A DNA stretch of 14,144 bases from Tannockella sp964369175 (GCA_964369175.1 CAYJEM010000053.1:1-14144), one strand, 5' to 3'. Shown: positions 1 to 8,202, counted from the first letter of the stretch. Numbers and translations are program-made. Notes: a model not told the origin generated them from the letters alone.

Positions 1-106
1 CTGCTGTTACTACTTCATTATCTTCACTAGCATGTATTTGCGAACCAGTCGAAAACACTAATAGCAATGATAACAATAACGATAAACTTTTTTTACATAT
101 ATTCAT
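1..106 (-). CDS. Secreted/surface protein, N-terminal end only (partial)
   Basis: Only the first 35 codons are inside the window; the gene continues off the left edge. The ATG at 106-104 is preceded by a strong ribosome binding site, GAAAGGGG (113-120 reverse strand), six bases upstream, which fixes the start. The product opens with a Sec signal peptide: a basic N-region (MNICKK), a Leu/Ser-rich hydrophobic core at about residues 7-18 and a likely cleavage site near QIHA|SED at residues 23-26. After that the chain becomes acidic (SEDNEVVTA). The mature function cannot be seen; an exported or surface protein is all that can be inferred. It lies downstream of the large surface protein gene on the same strand but has its own candidate promoter (159-180) and is separated from that gene by a terminator, so it is probably transcribed separately. 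Confidence 0.8.
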   Translation of the reverse strand, partial: MNICKKSLSLLLSLLLVFSTGSQIHASEDNEVVTA

Positions 107-128
107 ATTTTTCCCCTTTCATGAATTG

Positions 129-150
129 TATATATATATATATATATATA
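129..150. repeat. (TA)11 dinucleotide microsatellite
   Basis: Twenty-two bases of uninterrupted TA lie between the candidate promoter at 159-180 and the ribosome binding site at 113-120 of the exported-protein gene, so the tract should be in its 5' leader. The sequence is self-complementary and slippage-prone, so its length could vary between cells. Confidence 0.9.
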
Positions 151-158
151 CTACCGAT

Positions 159-180
159 ATTATAACACAGTAGGTGTCAA
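159..180 (-). promoter_or_regulatory. Candidate extended -10 promoter for the left-edge secreted protein
   Basis: On the minus strand there is a TGTTATAAT box (167-159), a perfect TATAAT with the extended TGn motif. A perfect TTGACA (180-175) lies upstream but only 10 bp away, too close to act as a normal -35 element, so the extended -10 is probably what matters. Initiation would fall near position 152, giving a leader of about 45 nt that contains the TA repeat. Confidence 0.55.
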
Positions 181-293
181 ATAAAAAGGCACTAATTTCT
201 CACCAATTGATGTGTTAATTGTAAGACTAACTTATATTTTAAAAATATAATTAGAAGCTGCTTTGATTCACTTTGTTCATTTTTGTATACCTA

Positions 294-603
294 CATATAT
301 GATTTTGTTGATGCTGCTATATCTGATTCACGTAATACTTATACTGTTGTTTCATCGGCTCTAATATATTCCATTTGTAGTAGCCATATAGTCTAGCCAA
401 CCAGTTTGATTAATTGGGCCTTCTTCACTTTTAACAATAATATGTTGAAATCGCGATATTTGAACATCATTATTATCACTGTCTATACCTGGTTGCTTTT
501 TCTTTTGGTAAAACACACTTTTACCAATACCATGGTGTTTACTAAAAAACAACAAACGTGAGTGATGTTGCTTCAAACTCTCTAAAGATTTTAAGCTATA
601 CAT
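294..603 (-). pseudogene. Decayed gene remnant of unknown family
   Basis: An 80-codon open frame (603-361) starts with ATG but has no ribosome binding site: the bases upstream are AT-rich and an in-frame TAG lies one codon before the ATG. I do not recognise the family. The C-terminal part looks like real protein (ISRFQHIIVKSEEGPINQTG, then WLDYMATTNGIY). After the stop at 361, another frame continues in a protein-like way (IRADETTV, a stop, then VLRESDIAASTKSYM) down to 294. Deleting one T near 367 would join the two as NGIIRADE. I infer the 3' part of a gene broken by a frameshift and a stop and lacking its 5' end. It could instead be a genuine small ORF, but the missing ribosome binding site argues against that. 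Confidence 0.35.
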
Positions 604-637
604 AATCTAGTTTATAATTTGATTTCATGCTTACGAT

Positions 638-670
638 AAAAAAGGGAAAGCACACTTTGTACTTTCCCTT
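638..670 (-). terminator. Rho-independent terminator of the large surface protein gene
   Basis: A perfect 9-bp stem, AAGGGAAAG / CTTTCCCTT (arms 642-650 and 662-670), has an 11-nt loop that can pair a further three bases. In the minus-strand direction it is followed by a run of T (complement of 638-643). It begins 9 bases past the stop codon of the surface protein gene and would insulate the genes to the left. Confidence 0.9.
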
Positions 671-678
671 CTATCTAA

Positions 679-3600
679 TTATTTTACTTTTATTGTTTTT
701 CTTGTTTTTCTTAGTACGATAAATCCTAATGTCGTTGTTGCTATTAATCCTGCCCATAATACAGTTTGTGTATTATCTCCAGTTGATGGTTTTGTTTGAA
801 TTGCACTATATTTTGCATATAATGTAATATTTCCTGCAGGCATTGGTGTACTAAAGTCAAATCTTACTGTAAGTTCTGGATCTAAATACCATCCTACAAA
901 TTCGTATCCTGGTTTTGTTGGATTTGCTGGCTCTATAATACTTCCACCAAACTCAACTGTTTGATCAGGTACTTCACTACCACCATTTTCTTCATATGAT
1001 ACTGTGTATTCATTTCTAGTCCACGTTGCAGTTAATGTATTTGTATCTGGGTTATATTCATATCCTGTAAATATATAACCTTCTTTTGTTGGTTCTTTTA
1101 ATGCTGTATCTTCAGTAATAATTTGTTTTTGTGGTTCTTTACCGTCGACATTATCGATTGTAATTTCTCCACCATTTTCGATTTCAAATGAATCTGTTGG
1201 TAATGTTCCTCCAGGTACATCTGGCACACCTGGGTATGTTACTACTAACATTGGTCCATACGTATAAGTAAATGTAAATACTTCTCTTGTTGGTCCAACG
1301 ATTTGTGTAAGTGGTGTTTCAATCCATCTTCCTGTAGCTTGATCATAATGTTCATCCGCAAACATTTTTGCTGGGGTACTATTAATTGTACCTACTGCAG
1401 TCGGGTCAATTGATGGAACTCCATCTTTATAGAATGTTACCCATTCTACGATGTCATCTTTCATCGCTCTTCCTGCCCATGTACCATTAATAATTTTATA
1501 AATTACTTTTGTTTGATAAATATCTTCAATACCATCATTATTTTCATCTACAACCCATACTGCATATAAGTTTACTATTCCATTATTTTCAGCTGTTAAG
1601 TTAGTAACTAACTCTTCATTTGTATAATCTACAGTTGTTCCATTTTCTGTTAAAGACCATCCAACAAATAATGAACCTTCTTTTACAAATGTATTTGTTG
1701 ATAATGCTTTTGCATCTTCATCATATACAAATGATTGGTTTGGCATATCAGTAGATGTTGACTCGCTTCCATGGAAGTCTACTTCATAGCTATTTGCCAC
1801 ATATTCATATGTATATGTTACTTCTTCTGTTGTGAAAAGTAATGTTTCATTTGGTTCTACTGTTGTCCATCTTCCTTCATCGTATCCTGGGATTCCAGTA
1901 CTTGTAGGTTTTGTAAATGATGCAGTTGCATCTGCTTCATTTGATGGTTTATCACCTTTTTTGAATGTTACTACTTCACTTGTTGATGTTGGGTCTCCAG
2001 TTACTGATGTCCATGTACCATTTGTTACTACATGATTTACTGTCGTTTGGTAAATATCAGGAATGCCATCTCCTGGCATATCTGCTCCATTTAAGTCTTC
2101 TTCTGTTGGGTCTACTAATGTATCTGTTGTCCACACTGCTGTTACTGTTTTATCACCTGGGAATTCATAGTTTTGAACCTCTTCAGTTGTAAATGTTCCT
2201 TCTACTCCTTCAATTGTCCATCCTACTAATACATTTCCTGGATTTGTTGGTATTTCTACTGTATTTGTAACTGTTTTATCATTTTCTGTTACATCTGCTT
2301 TACTAGTGTTTCCATCTGTAAATGTTCCACCATTTCCTTCAAATGTAATATCATATGGTACTACCGTTACTACTGATGGCTCACTAGTTGCCGTTTGTCC
2401 ATTTCTTCCATCTGTTACTTCGACTACATATGTTATTGATCCTAATGTACTTGTTACTGGATTGTATGTAGCTCCTGTTGCCCCTGGAATCTCTGTTAAG
2501 TTTCCTAATGCATCTTGTGTATACCACTTATACGTTAAGTCACCATCTACTGAACCAGTTGACATACCTGTTGCAGTTAATGTTACATCTCCATCTTGTT
2601 GTACTGTTACAGCATCAGTTTCTGGTGCTATTCCACCTGGATTAGTTACTGCTTGTGTTACTGTTGGTATGATTGGTGTGTATATATATTCGTATGTTAC
2701 AGTTGTAACTCCAGCTACGTAAGGAATTGATCCTGTTGAATCGTTATCTATCCAAGCTCCACCTTCGTATCCGTTAGTCGCTGTTCCTGTTGGTGGTGTG
2801 TATGTTGCTGTTGCCACTGTTGGATCAAGAGATAAATTTCCGTCTCCGTCTTTAAACGTTACTACTTCTGACGTTGATGTTGGTGATCCTGCTTGCGAAG
2901 TCCATGTACCATTTGTTACATTATGAACTACTGTTGCTTGATAGATATCTGGGATACCATCTCCTGGCATATCTCCATTTAAGTCTTCTTCTGTTGGATC
3001 TACTAATGTATCTGTTGTCCACACTGCAGTTACTGTTTTATCTCCTGGGAATTCGTAGTTTTGAACCTCTTCAGTTGTAAATGTTCCCTCTACTCCTTCA
3101 ATTGTCCAACCTACTAATACATTTCCTGGATTTGTTGGGATTTCTACTGTATTTGTAACTGTTTTATCATTTTCTGTTACATCTGCTTTACTAGTGTTTC
3201 CATCTGTAAATGTTCCACCATTTCCTTCAAATGTAATATCATATGGTACTACCGTTACTACTGATGGCTCACTAGTTGCCGTTTGTCCATTTCTTCCATC
3301 TGTTACTTCGACTACATATGTTATTGATCCTAATGTACTTGTTACTGGATTGTATGTAGCTCCTGTTGCCCCTGGAATCTCTGTTAAGTTTCCTAATGCA
3401 TCTTGTGTATACCACTTATACGTTAAGTCACCATCTACTGAACCAGTTGACATACCTGTTGCAGTTAATGTTACATCTCCATCTTGTTGTACTGTTACAG
3501 CATCAGTTTCTGGTGCTATTCCACCTGGATTAGTTACTGCTTGTGTTACTGTTGGTATGATTGGTGTGTATATATATTCGTATGTTACAGTTGTAACTCC

Positions 3601-6600
3601 AGCTACGTAAGGAATTGATCCTGTTGAATCGTTATCTATCCAAGTTCCACCTTCATAACCATTTGTAGGTGTACCACTAGGTTCAATATAATCCGCTGTA
3701 GCACCTGTCTCATTTGATGGGTTTCCATCTTTTTTGAATGTTACTACTTCTGATGTTGATGTTGGTGATCCAGCTTGCGAAGTCCATGTACCATTTGTTA
3801 CATTATGAACTACTGTTGCTTGATAGATATCTGGGATACCGTCTCCTGGCATATCTCCATTTAAGTCTTCTTCTGTTGGGTCTACTAATACATCTACTTC
3901 CCACACTGCAGTTACTGTTGTATCTTCACTAAATTCTCTTTCTTCTAACTCTGTAGTTGTAATTACCGTATTATCAGGTAATCTCCATCCTACTAATACA
4001 TTTCCTGGATTTGTTGGTGTTAGAACACTTCCGTCAGTTAAGGTATCATCATTTCCAGTATCATATTCTTTTGTAGTTGTATCATAACTAAATGTTCCAC
4101 CATTTGCATCTGTTGTTACTGTATGTGGTTCGACTGTCACAGTAACTTCATTTGTTGTTACCTCAGCACCGTTTCTTGTATCAGTAATTTCTACACGATA
4201 CTCTTTTGTACCTAATTCATCTGTACTTGGTGTATATGTTGATGTTACGACACCTGGCACTTCTACCCATGCTCCAGTTTCATCTTCTACAAACCACTTA
4301 TATTCTAAATGATCTGTGTTTCCATCAGTTGGTACACCTGTTGCAGTAATTGTTACATTTTCTGTTCTATTTACTGTTGTTGATGTTCCTTCTGGTGAAG
4401 GTGTTGTAATTAACAGACTTCCTGTTAATCCTTCTGGTGTATGTGTAAATGTATATGTCGGTGCTCCAGCATCTTTTGTGATTGTTGTTGGAGGTGTTAC
4501 ATCCCATGAACCACTTTCACTATAGCCATCATTTGCCACACTTGTTGGCGCAGTAGGCAACGTTGCAGTTCCTGTTTCGCTTGGATTTCCTTCACTATCA
4601 TAGAATGTTACCCATTCTTGTTTTGAAGTCGTTGCTCCATCCCATGTTCCGTTTACTGTTTCATACGTCACAACTGTTTGATATTTATCTGGTGTTCCAT
4701 CACCGTTTATATCTTCTTCCCACATAGCAGTTACTGTTGTATTACTTGTAAAAGTCCTTGCTTCTAATTCTTCAGTTGTAAGTAGTTCTGTTTCCCCAGG
4801 TACTTGCCAACCTAAAAATATATTTCCTGTTTTGGTTGGTTCTTTGACATCAACATAACCAATTATATCATCATTATTTGTATTATATGATATTGATGGG
4901 TCTGTTGTATCTGTAAATTCTCCACCATTTGCATCTGTAGTAACGGTATAAGGCAATACATTTACTGTTGCAGTAATTGGCTCACTAGTTGCTACGTCAC
5001 CATCATTATCAGTCATTTCAACTTTATAAATTTGTGTTCCTAAATTCGAAGTATCTGGTGAGTAGGTAATACCTGTAGCACCTACAATAGGCACCCAGTT
5101 ATTTTCACTATTTTGTACAAACCATTGGTATTGTAAATCTTCATCTGGTGTTCCAAATGAGCTACCCGTTGCAGTAATTACTACTTCTTCATTTTTGTAT
5201 ACGTCAGCAGTAGTTGTACTAACATCAACACCATTAATTTTTGTAATATCTAAAGTGACTTGTGGTAAATACTCAGGTGTTGAATGTTCTAATACAACTG
5301 CCGATAGTATTGGGTTTCCATCTGCATTTAAAGTGTTTGAACGGTTTTCTACGCCTAATTGGGCTGAACTATAAATTGTTGTATTTTCTTCTATTGCTTT
5401 GGTTTTATATGTAAAGCTTGCACTTTCACCAGGTTCTAATAAAGGAATTCTATATATTAGTTCATTTTTTATTGCATCATACGTTGCTCCAACTGTTGAT
5501 TGATACGTTGTGTTTTCTGGTATTACTTGGCGTACAATTAAGTTCTCTGCCGTTAAATTACCAGTATTTCTTACAGTAATTGTATAATCAATATCATCAT
5601 TTACTTCTACATTAGTAGGTGTACTTGTTGTATTTTCAATTGTAAGTTCACTATAGCTTGATACAAGAGCATTTGCTTGTTTATCTAATGTGATTCTATT
5701 ATCTGTACCTGTATAGTCAACATAATCTATGATTGTTGGTCCAGGAGATGTACCTTCTTGCGTATTCCCAATTTTGATTTGATCCCATTGTACACTTGTA
5801 TAATCAAATTCTTGATAGAAGCTAATCCTTGCATGAGTAATTCCATACTCATGGAAATTCCAGTGAATCCCTTTTGTTTTTTCATCATATGTAATTCCGT
5901 ACTTTATTAGATCTTCAGCAGTTTTAATCGTAACTATTTGTGTTTCTTCTACATCACTTAAACGATATGTAAGAGTCATTGGATGTGTCTCATCAAATCG
6001 AAGTTTGAATAGTTCACCTACTGTAGTAGAAAGATCTGAGGTAGAAGTTAAAACTTCTTTTAAATTATTTTTTATTTCCAATAAATCATCTACTGATTTT
6101 CCATTTGCGGTTTGTGGTTCTCCCTTTGAGTCATTAGTTGACATTGCAGCCTCATATTTAGTAAATACATCATCTTGCAAGTCAATACCTACATAGTAAA
6201 CAACAGCGCCTAGTTCATCAACTTGTTTGGACAACGTTGATGTAGCTGTTTGCCCCTGGGTAGGGTTTCCATCGGTTACAAATATTACAACATCATCTCT
6301 GTCAACATGTTTATCAAATTCTTTTTTTGCTTCACTTAAACCAAGTTCCCAGTTGGTACGATACTGCCCAATTGTATTATAAAAATCAACCCCAAATGGT
6401 GAAGTAGATAGAGGCGCTTCAGCATAAATTCCCGAATGTGTAATGACACCAGCTGAATTTGTCGTAAATCCAGCAAATGATTTATAACCGATGTGACTTT
6501 CTGGATTTGCTGCAATAATATCATTTGATAACTCACCAAATAATATTTTAGAAACCATCATTCTGTCATGACACTTTCCAGTAGCATCTAAATGCTCTAG

Positions 6601-7446
6601 TTTTTCCTGTGCAGTTGTACCAGGGATACTATCGATTTTATGTGGTGAATAGAATCTCGGTGTTGTATCCCCACCAGTATATGCATCACTTAGCTTATTA
6701 AAATATACTTTTTCAGCATCTGTTATCGTATTTTCATTAGCACTATTATGGTCATAAAAAAATATGTTTTTTCCTTTGTTATCAACATCTATTATTTCAT
6801 AATGATGATCTTGCATCGCGTCAGCACCATTAAATGTAGTATTAATTTTAACTGTTGATAACTCTGTTGCTCTGCCAGTTTCTATCGCTTTTACTTTTAT
6901 ATGGTTAGCTAAATCATCACTAGCCCTAATTTTATCCCACCCAGCAGTTATACCTGTTGCTTGAGGATTAAAATAATAAAAATATCTATTGGTATCAATT
7001 GTTACATCAACACGATAGTAATGATCTTCATGCATACAAGGTGATGTACTTATTACATCACTGGTATTACTTGAATACATGTTCATCGATCCTGATTGAT
7101 CCAATATAAACATTACATTTAGTGGTTGTGACAGTGCTTTTGCAGTAAAATCTATATCCACTTTTAGTATATTTTCCTCTTTATTATTATCATTATCAAA
7201 ATATACAGAAGTATTACCTTCGGCTATCGTTTTATTTAATTCCATATCAGCTTCTAACTGATTCATCGAAGTATCAAATCCTACTTCTGTTAATTCATCA
7301 CTAATATCTACTCTAGTATTTATTAATGATATGTAATCCTCTTCTAATGTATATAGTATTTTTTCATTAATCGTTGCAGCCTCAAATACATTCACTGTAC
7401 TAACACATAGAAAAAAAACTAATACAATATTTATAATCCTCTTCAT
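679..7446 (-). CDS. Giant cell-wall-anchored vWA/InlB-repeat surface adhesin
   Basis: A 2,255-residue exported protein, probably a sortase-anchored adhesin. A signal peptide (1-24) is followed by a vWA domain with MIDAS residues D116, S118, S120, probable T364 and D392. About 165 residues (about 121-285) are inserted between its first strand and first helix, an arrangement reminiscent of pilus-tip adhesins. A DUF11-like domain follows (about 600-700). Four composite modules start near 731, 1011, 1299 and 1595: Ig/PKD-like domain, InlB-like unit ending in GW...AVW, DxNxDGxxD-type loop, then an NGTW unit. A fifth module (about 1885-2065) lacks the Ig part. Last come an InlB repeat (2146-2213), KPSTGD (2219-2224), a membrane segment (about 2228-2245) and a basic tail. 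The start is the first ATG after an in-frame TAG; AGGA lies 11 nt upstream, an imperfect site. A promoter is proposed at 7650-7678. The ligand is unknown. Confidence 0.93.
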   Translation of the reverse strand: MKRIINIVLVFFLCVSTVNVFEAATINEKILYTLEEDYISLINTRVDISDELTEVGFDTSMNQLEADMELNKTIAEGNTSVYFDNDNNKEENILKVDIDFTAKALSQPLNVMFILDQSGSMNMYSSNTSDVISTSPCMHEDHYYRVDVTIDTNRYFYYFNPQATGITAGWDKIRASDDLANHIKVKAIETGRATELSTVKINTTFNGADAMQDHHYEIIDVDNKGKNIFFYDHNSANENTITDAEKVYFNKLSDAYTGGDTTPRFYSPHKIDSIPGTTAQEKLEHLDATGKCHDRMMVSKILFGELSNDIIAANPESHIGYKSFAGFTTNSAGVITHSGIYAEAPLSTSPFGVDFYNTIGQYRTNWELGLSEAKKEFDKHVDRDDVVIFVTDGNPTQGQTATSTLSKQVDELGAVVYYVGIDLQDDVFTKYEAAMSTNDSKGEPQTANGKSVDDLLEIKNNLKEVLTSTSDLSTTVGELFKLRFDETHPMTLTYRLSDVEETQIVTIKTAEDLIKYGITYDEKTKGIHWNFHEYGITHARISFYQEFDYTSVQWDQIKIGNTQEGTSPGPTIIDYVDYTGTDNRITLDKQANALVSSYSELTIENTTSTPTNVEVNDDIDYTITVRNTGNLTAENLIVRQVIPENTTYQSTVGATYDAIKNELIYRIPLLEPGESASFTYKTKAIEENTTIYSSAQLGVENRSNTLNADGNPILSAVVLEHSTPEYLPQVTLDITKINGVDVSTTTADVYKNEEVVITATGSSFGTPDEDLQYQWFVQNSENNWVPIVGATGITYSPDTSNLGTQIYKVEMTDNDGDVATSEPITATVNVLPYTVTTDANGGEFTDTTDPSISYNTNNDDIIGYVDVKEPTKTGNIFLGWQVPGETELLTTEELEARTFTSNTTVTAMWEEDINGDGTPDKYQTVVTYETVNGTWDGATTSKQEWVTFYDSEGNPSETGTATLPTAPTSVANDGYSESGSWDVTPPTTITKDAGAPTYTFTHTPEGLTGSLLITTPSPEGTSTTVNRTENVTITATGVPTDGNTDHLEYKWFVEDETGAWVEVPGVVTSTYTPSTDELGTKEYRVEITDTRNGAEVTTNEVTVTVEPHTVTTDANGGTFSYDTTTKEYDTGNDDTLTDGSVLTPTNPGNVLVGWRLPDNTVITTTELEEREFSEDTTVTAVWEVDVLVDPTEEDLNGDMPGDGIPDIYQATVVHNVTNGTWTSQAGSPTSTSEVVTFKKDGNPSNETGATADYIEPSGTPTNGYEGGTWIDNDSTGSIPYVAGVTTVTYEYIYTPIIPTVTQAVTNPGGIAPETDAVTVQQDGDVTLTATGMSTGSVDGDLTYKWYTQDALGNLTEIPGATGATYNPVTSTLGSITYVVEVTDGRNGQTATSEPSVVTVVPYDITFEGNGGTFTDGNTSKADVTENDKTVTNTVEIPTNPGNVLVGWTIEGVEGTFTTEEVQNYEFPGDKTVTAVWTTDTLVDPTEEDLNGDMPGDGIPDIYQATVVHNVTNGTWTSQAGSPTSTSEVVTFKDGDGNLSLDPTVATATYTPPTGTATNGYEGGAWIDNDSTGSIPYVAGVTTVTYEYIYTPIIPTVTQAVTNPGGIAPETDAVTVQQDGDVTLTATGMSTGSVDGDLTYKWYTQDALGNLTEIPGATGATYNPVTSTLGSITYVVEVTDGRNGQTATSEPSVVTVVPYDITFEGNGGTFTDGNTSKADVTENDKTVTNTVEIPTNPGNVLVGWTIEGVEGTFTTEEVQNYEFPGDKTVTAVWTTDTLVDPTEEDLNGADMPGDGIPDIYQTTVNHVVTNGTWTSVTGDPTSTSEVVTFKKGDKPSNEADATASFTKPTSTGIPGYDEGRWTTVEPNETLLFTTEEVTYTYEYVANSYEVDFHGSESTSTDMPNQSFVYDEDAKALSTNTFVKEGSLFVGWSLTENGTTVDYTNEELVTNLTAENNGIVNLYAVWVVDENNDGIEDIYQTKVIYKIINGTWAGRAMKDDIVEWVTFYKDGVPSIDPTAVGTINSTPAKMFADEHYDQATGRWIETPLTQIVGPTREVFTFTYTYGPMLVVTYPGVPDVPGGTLPTDSFEIENGGEITIDNVDGKEPQKQIITEDTALKEPTKEGYIFTGYEYNPDTNTLTATWTRNEYTVSYEENGGSEVPDQTVEFGGSIIEPANPTKPGYEFVGWYLDPELTVRFDFSTPMPAGNITLYAKYSAIQTKPSTGDNTQTVLWAGLIATTTLGFIVLRKTRKTIKVK
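2252..2756 (-). repeat. Long direct repeat, copy 2 (inside surface protein gene)
   Basis: These 505 bases read identically to 3140-3644, exactly 888 bp (296 codons) away. The first mismatches are at 2251/3139 and 2757/3645. The stretch covers most of an Ig-like plus InlB-like module. It lies within a wider tandem unit of about 2119-3006 versus 3007-3888. Confidence 0.95.
3140..3644 (-). repeat. Long direct repeat, copy 1 (inside surface protein gene)
   Basis: Partner of 2252-2756, with 505 identical bases in the same orientation and reading frame. The flanking parts of the module carry scattered differences, and a fully divergent patch follows on the 3' side of the gene unit (residues 1239-1262 versus 1533-1558). 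Confidence 0.95.
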
Positions 7447-7516
7447 TCCCTAACTTTTCCTACCTTCCATAATCACACTCATAGATTACACACATTTTAT
7501 ATTTTTACACATATAA

Positions 7517-7532
7517 CATTTTAGCTAAAATG
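7517..7532. promoter_or_regulatory. 16-bp perfect palindrome in the leader of the surface protein gene
   Basis: CATTTTAGCTAAAATG is a perfect palindrome about 70 bp upstream of the surface protein start, between the proposed promoter and the ribosome binding site. Short flanking arms (ATAAC at 7513-7517 and GTTAT at 7537-7541) add to the dyad. It lacks a trailing T run, so an operator or RNA hairpin is more likely than a terminator. No regulator is identifiable. Confidence 0.4.
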
Positions 7533-7649
7533 GCTAGTTATGTAAACATATAATTGGGTATATTCATAACTATTTTGTATTTTTAATCATATTTGTGTAG
7601 CTACTAAACAGTATTTTTTTAATTTGCATAAAAAAAACGAAATTATGTG

Positions 7650-7678
7650 ATTATATCATGAAAAGATGAAAATGTAAG
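7650..7678 (-). promoter_or_regulatory. Candidate promoter of the surface protein gene
   Basis: On the minus strand a perfect TATAAT (7655-7650) carries the extended TGA motif just upstream. It is spaced exactly 17 bp from CTTACA (7678-7673), which matches four of six -35 consensus positions. Initiation near 7643 would give a leader of about 195 nt containing the palindrome at 7517-7532. Confidence 0.55.
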
Positions 7679-7862
7679 ACAAACAAATTAAATTAAAATT
7701 TCTCTGGAAAATAATAAATCTTAAGTGACAAGATAGACACTAGAAGAGATAATTTTTGTATTGACAGCATTCAAACCATAAACAAAGTTAGTATTGAAAA
7801 TTCAGTTATAAATATTGCGAGAAAGCATGAAAAAAATAGACTTGTACACCTATGCTAAAATA

Positions 7863-7884
7863 TGGATACCAATATTGGTATCCA
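7863..7884. promoter_or_regulatory. 22-bp perfect palindrome beyond the toxin remnant
   Basis: The bases TGGATACCAAT followed by their exact reverse complement form a 22-bp perfect palindrome 18 bp past the end of the RelE/ParE-like remnant. In the minus direction it is followed by TATTTTAG, only mildly T-rich. It could be a weak terminator of the dead toxin gene or a protein-binding dyad; the sequence does not decide. Confidence 0.5.
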
Positions 7885-7902
7885 CTACTTTCATTCTATA
7901 AT

Positions 7903-8202
7903 TTAATAGTTAAATTTATTTTTACAATCACGTTTTCCTTAAAAATAGCAAGAGCATAGACAGTATTTTTTTTCATCTACACGATAAATTAAGGTATCGT
8001 TTTTTACCACTTTACGGTATCCTTGTTCATGCAATCTGTCATCATATCAAAAGCTATATATTCTAGGAATACTTTTTTAATGATCATAACATTTTGTTAA
8101 TTCATTTAAAAAAATTGGTATCGGCAGATCAACCATTTCCAAATTAGAAAACGGTAATACTAATCCTACATTTAATATACTCTAAAGATTAGCTGAAGGC
8201 AT
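7903..8202 (-). pseudogene. RelE/ParE-family toxin remnant
   Basis: Reading one frame from the ATG at 8202 to the TAA at 7903 gives 99 codons, the usual size of a RelE/ParE mRNase/gyrase-toxin family member, but with four internal stops (8184 TAG, 8079 TAA, 8049 TGA, 7941 TAA). The C-terminal half keeps the family pattern: KSIPRIYSF, then YDDRLHEQGYRKVVKN, then DTLIYRVDEKK, then GKRDCKN. These match the typical 'P.xY...D..L...GYRK..V.N...YRVDE...GKRDY' layout. The N-terminal half is poorly conserved. No antitoxin gene is visible beside it; the ATPase pseudogene ends 33 bp upstream. The family call rests on motif recognition and is fairly likely; which subfamily (RelE, ParE, YoeB) cannot be told. 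It is certainly not functional as read. Confidence 0.6.

Noticed and set aside
2119..3888. The long repeats as a mobile element or CRISPR-like array.
   Set aside because: They are in-frame coding modules of one protein, hundreds of bases long, with no terminal inverted repeats, transposase or spacer pattern.
1832..6196. Several plus-strand open frames of 60-140 codons opposite the large surface protein, two of them identical.
   Set aside because: They lie antiparallel to a clearly real gene, lack ribosome binding sites, have low-complexity Leu/Val-rich translations, and the identical pair merely reflects the 888-bp internal duplication.
7827..7901. A 24-codon plus-strand hydrophobic peptide (MKKIDLYTYAKIWIPILVST...) resembling a type I toxin.
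   Set aside because: There is no Shine-Dalgarno site, the TTGACA at 7761 has no matching -10, and the frame runs through the 22-bp palindrome, so chance is more likely.
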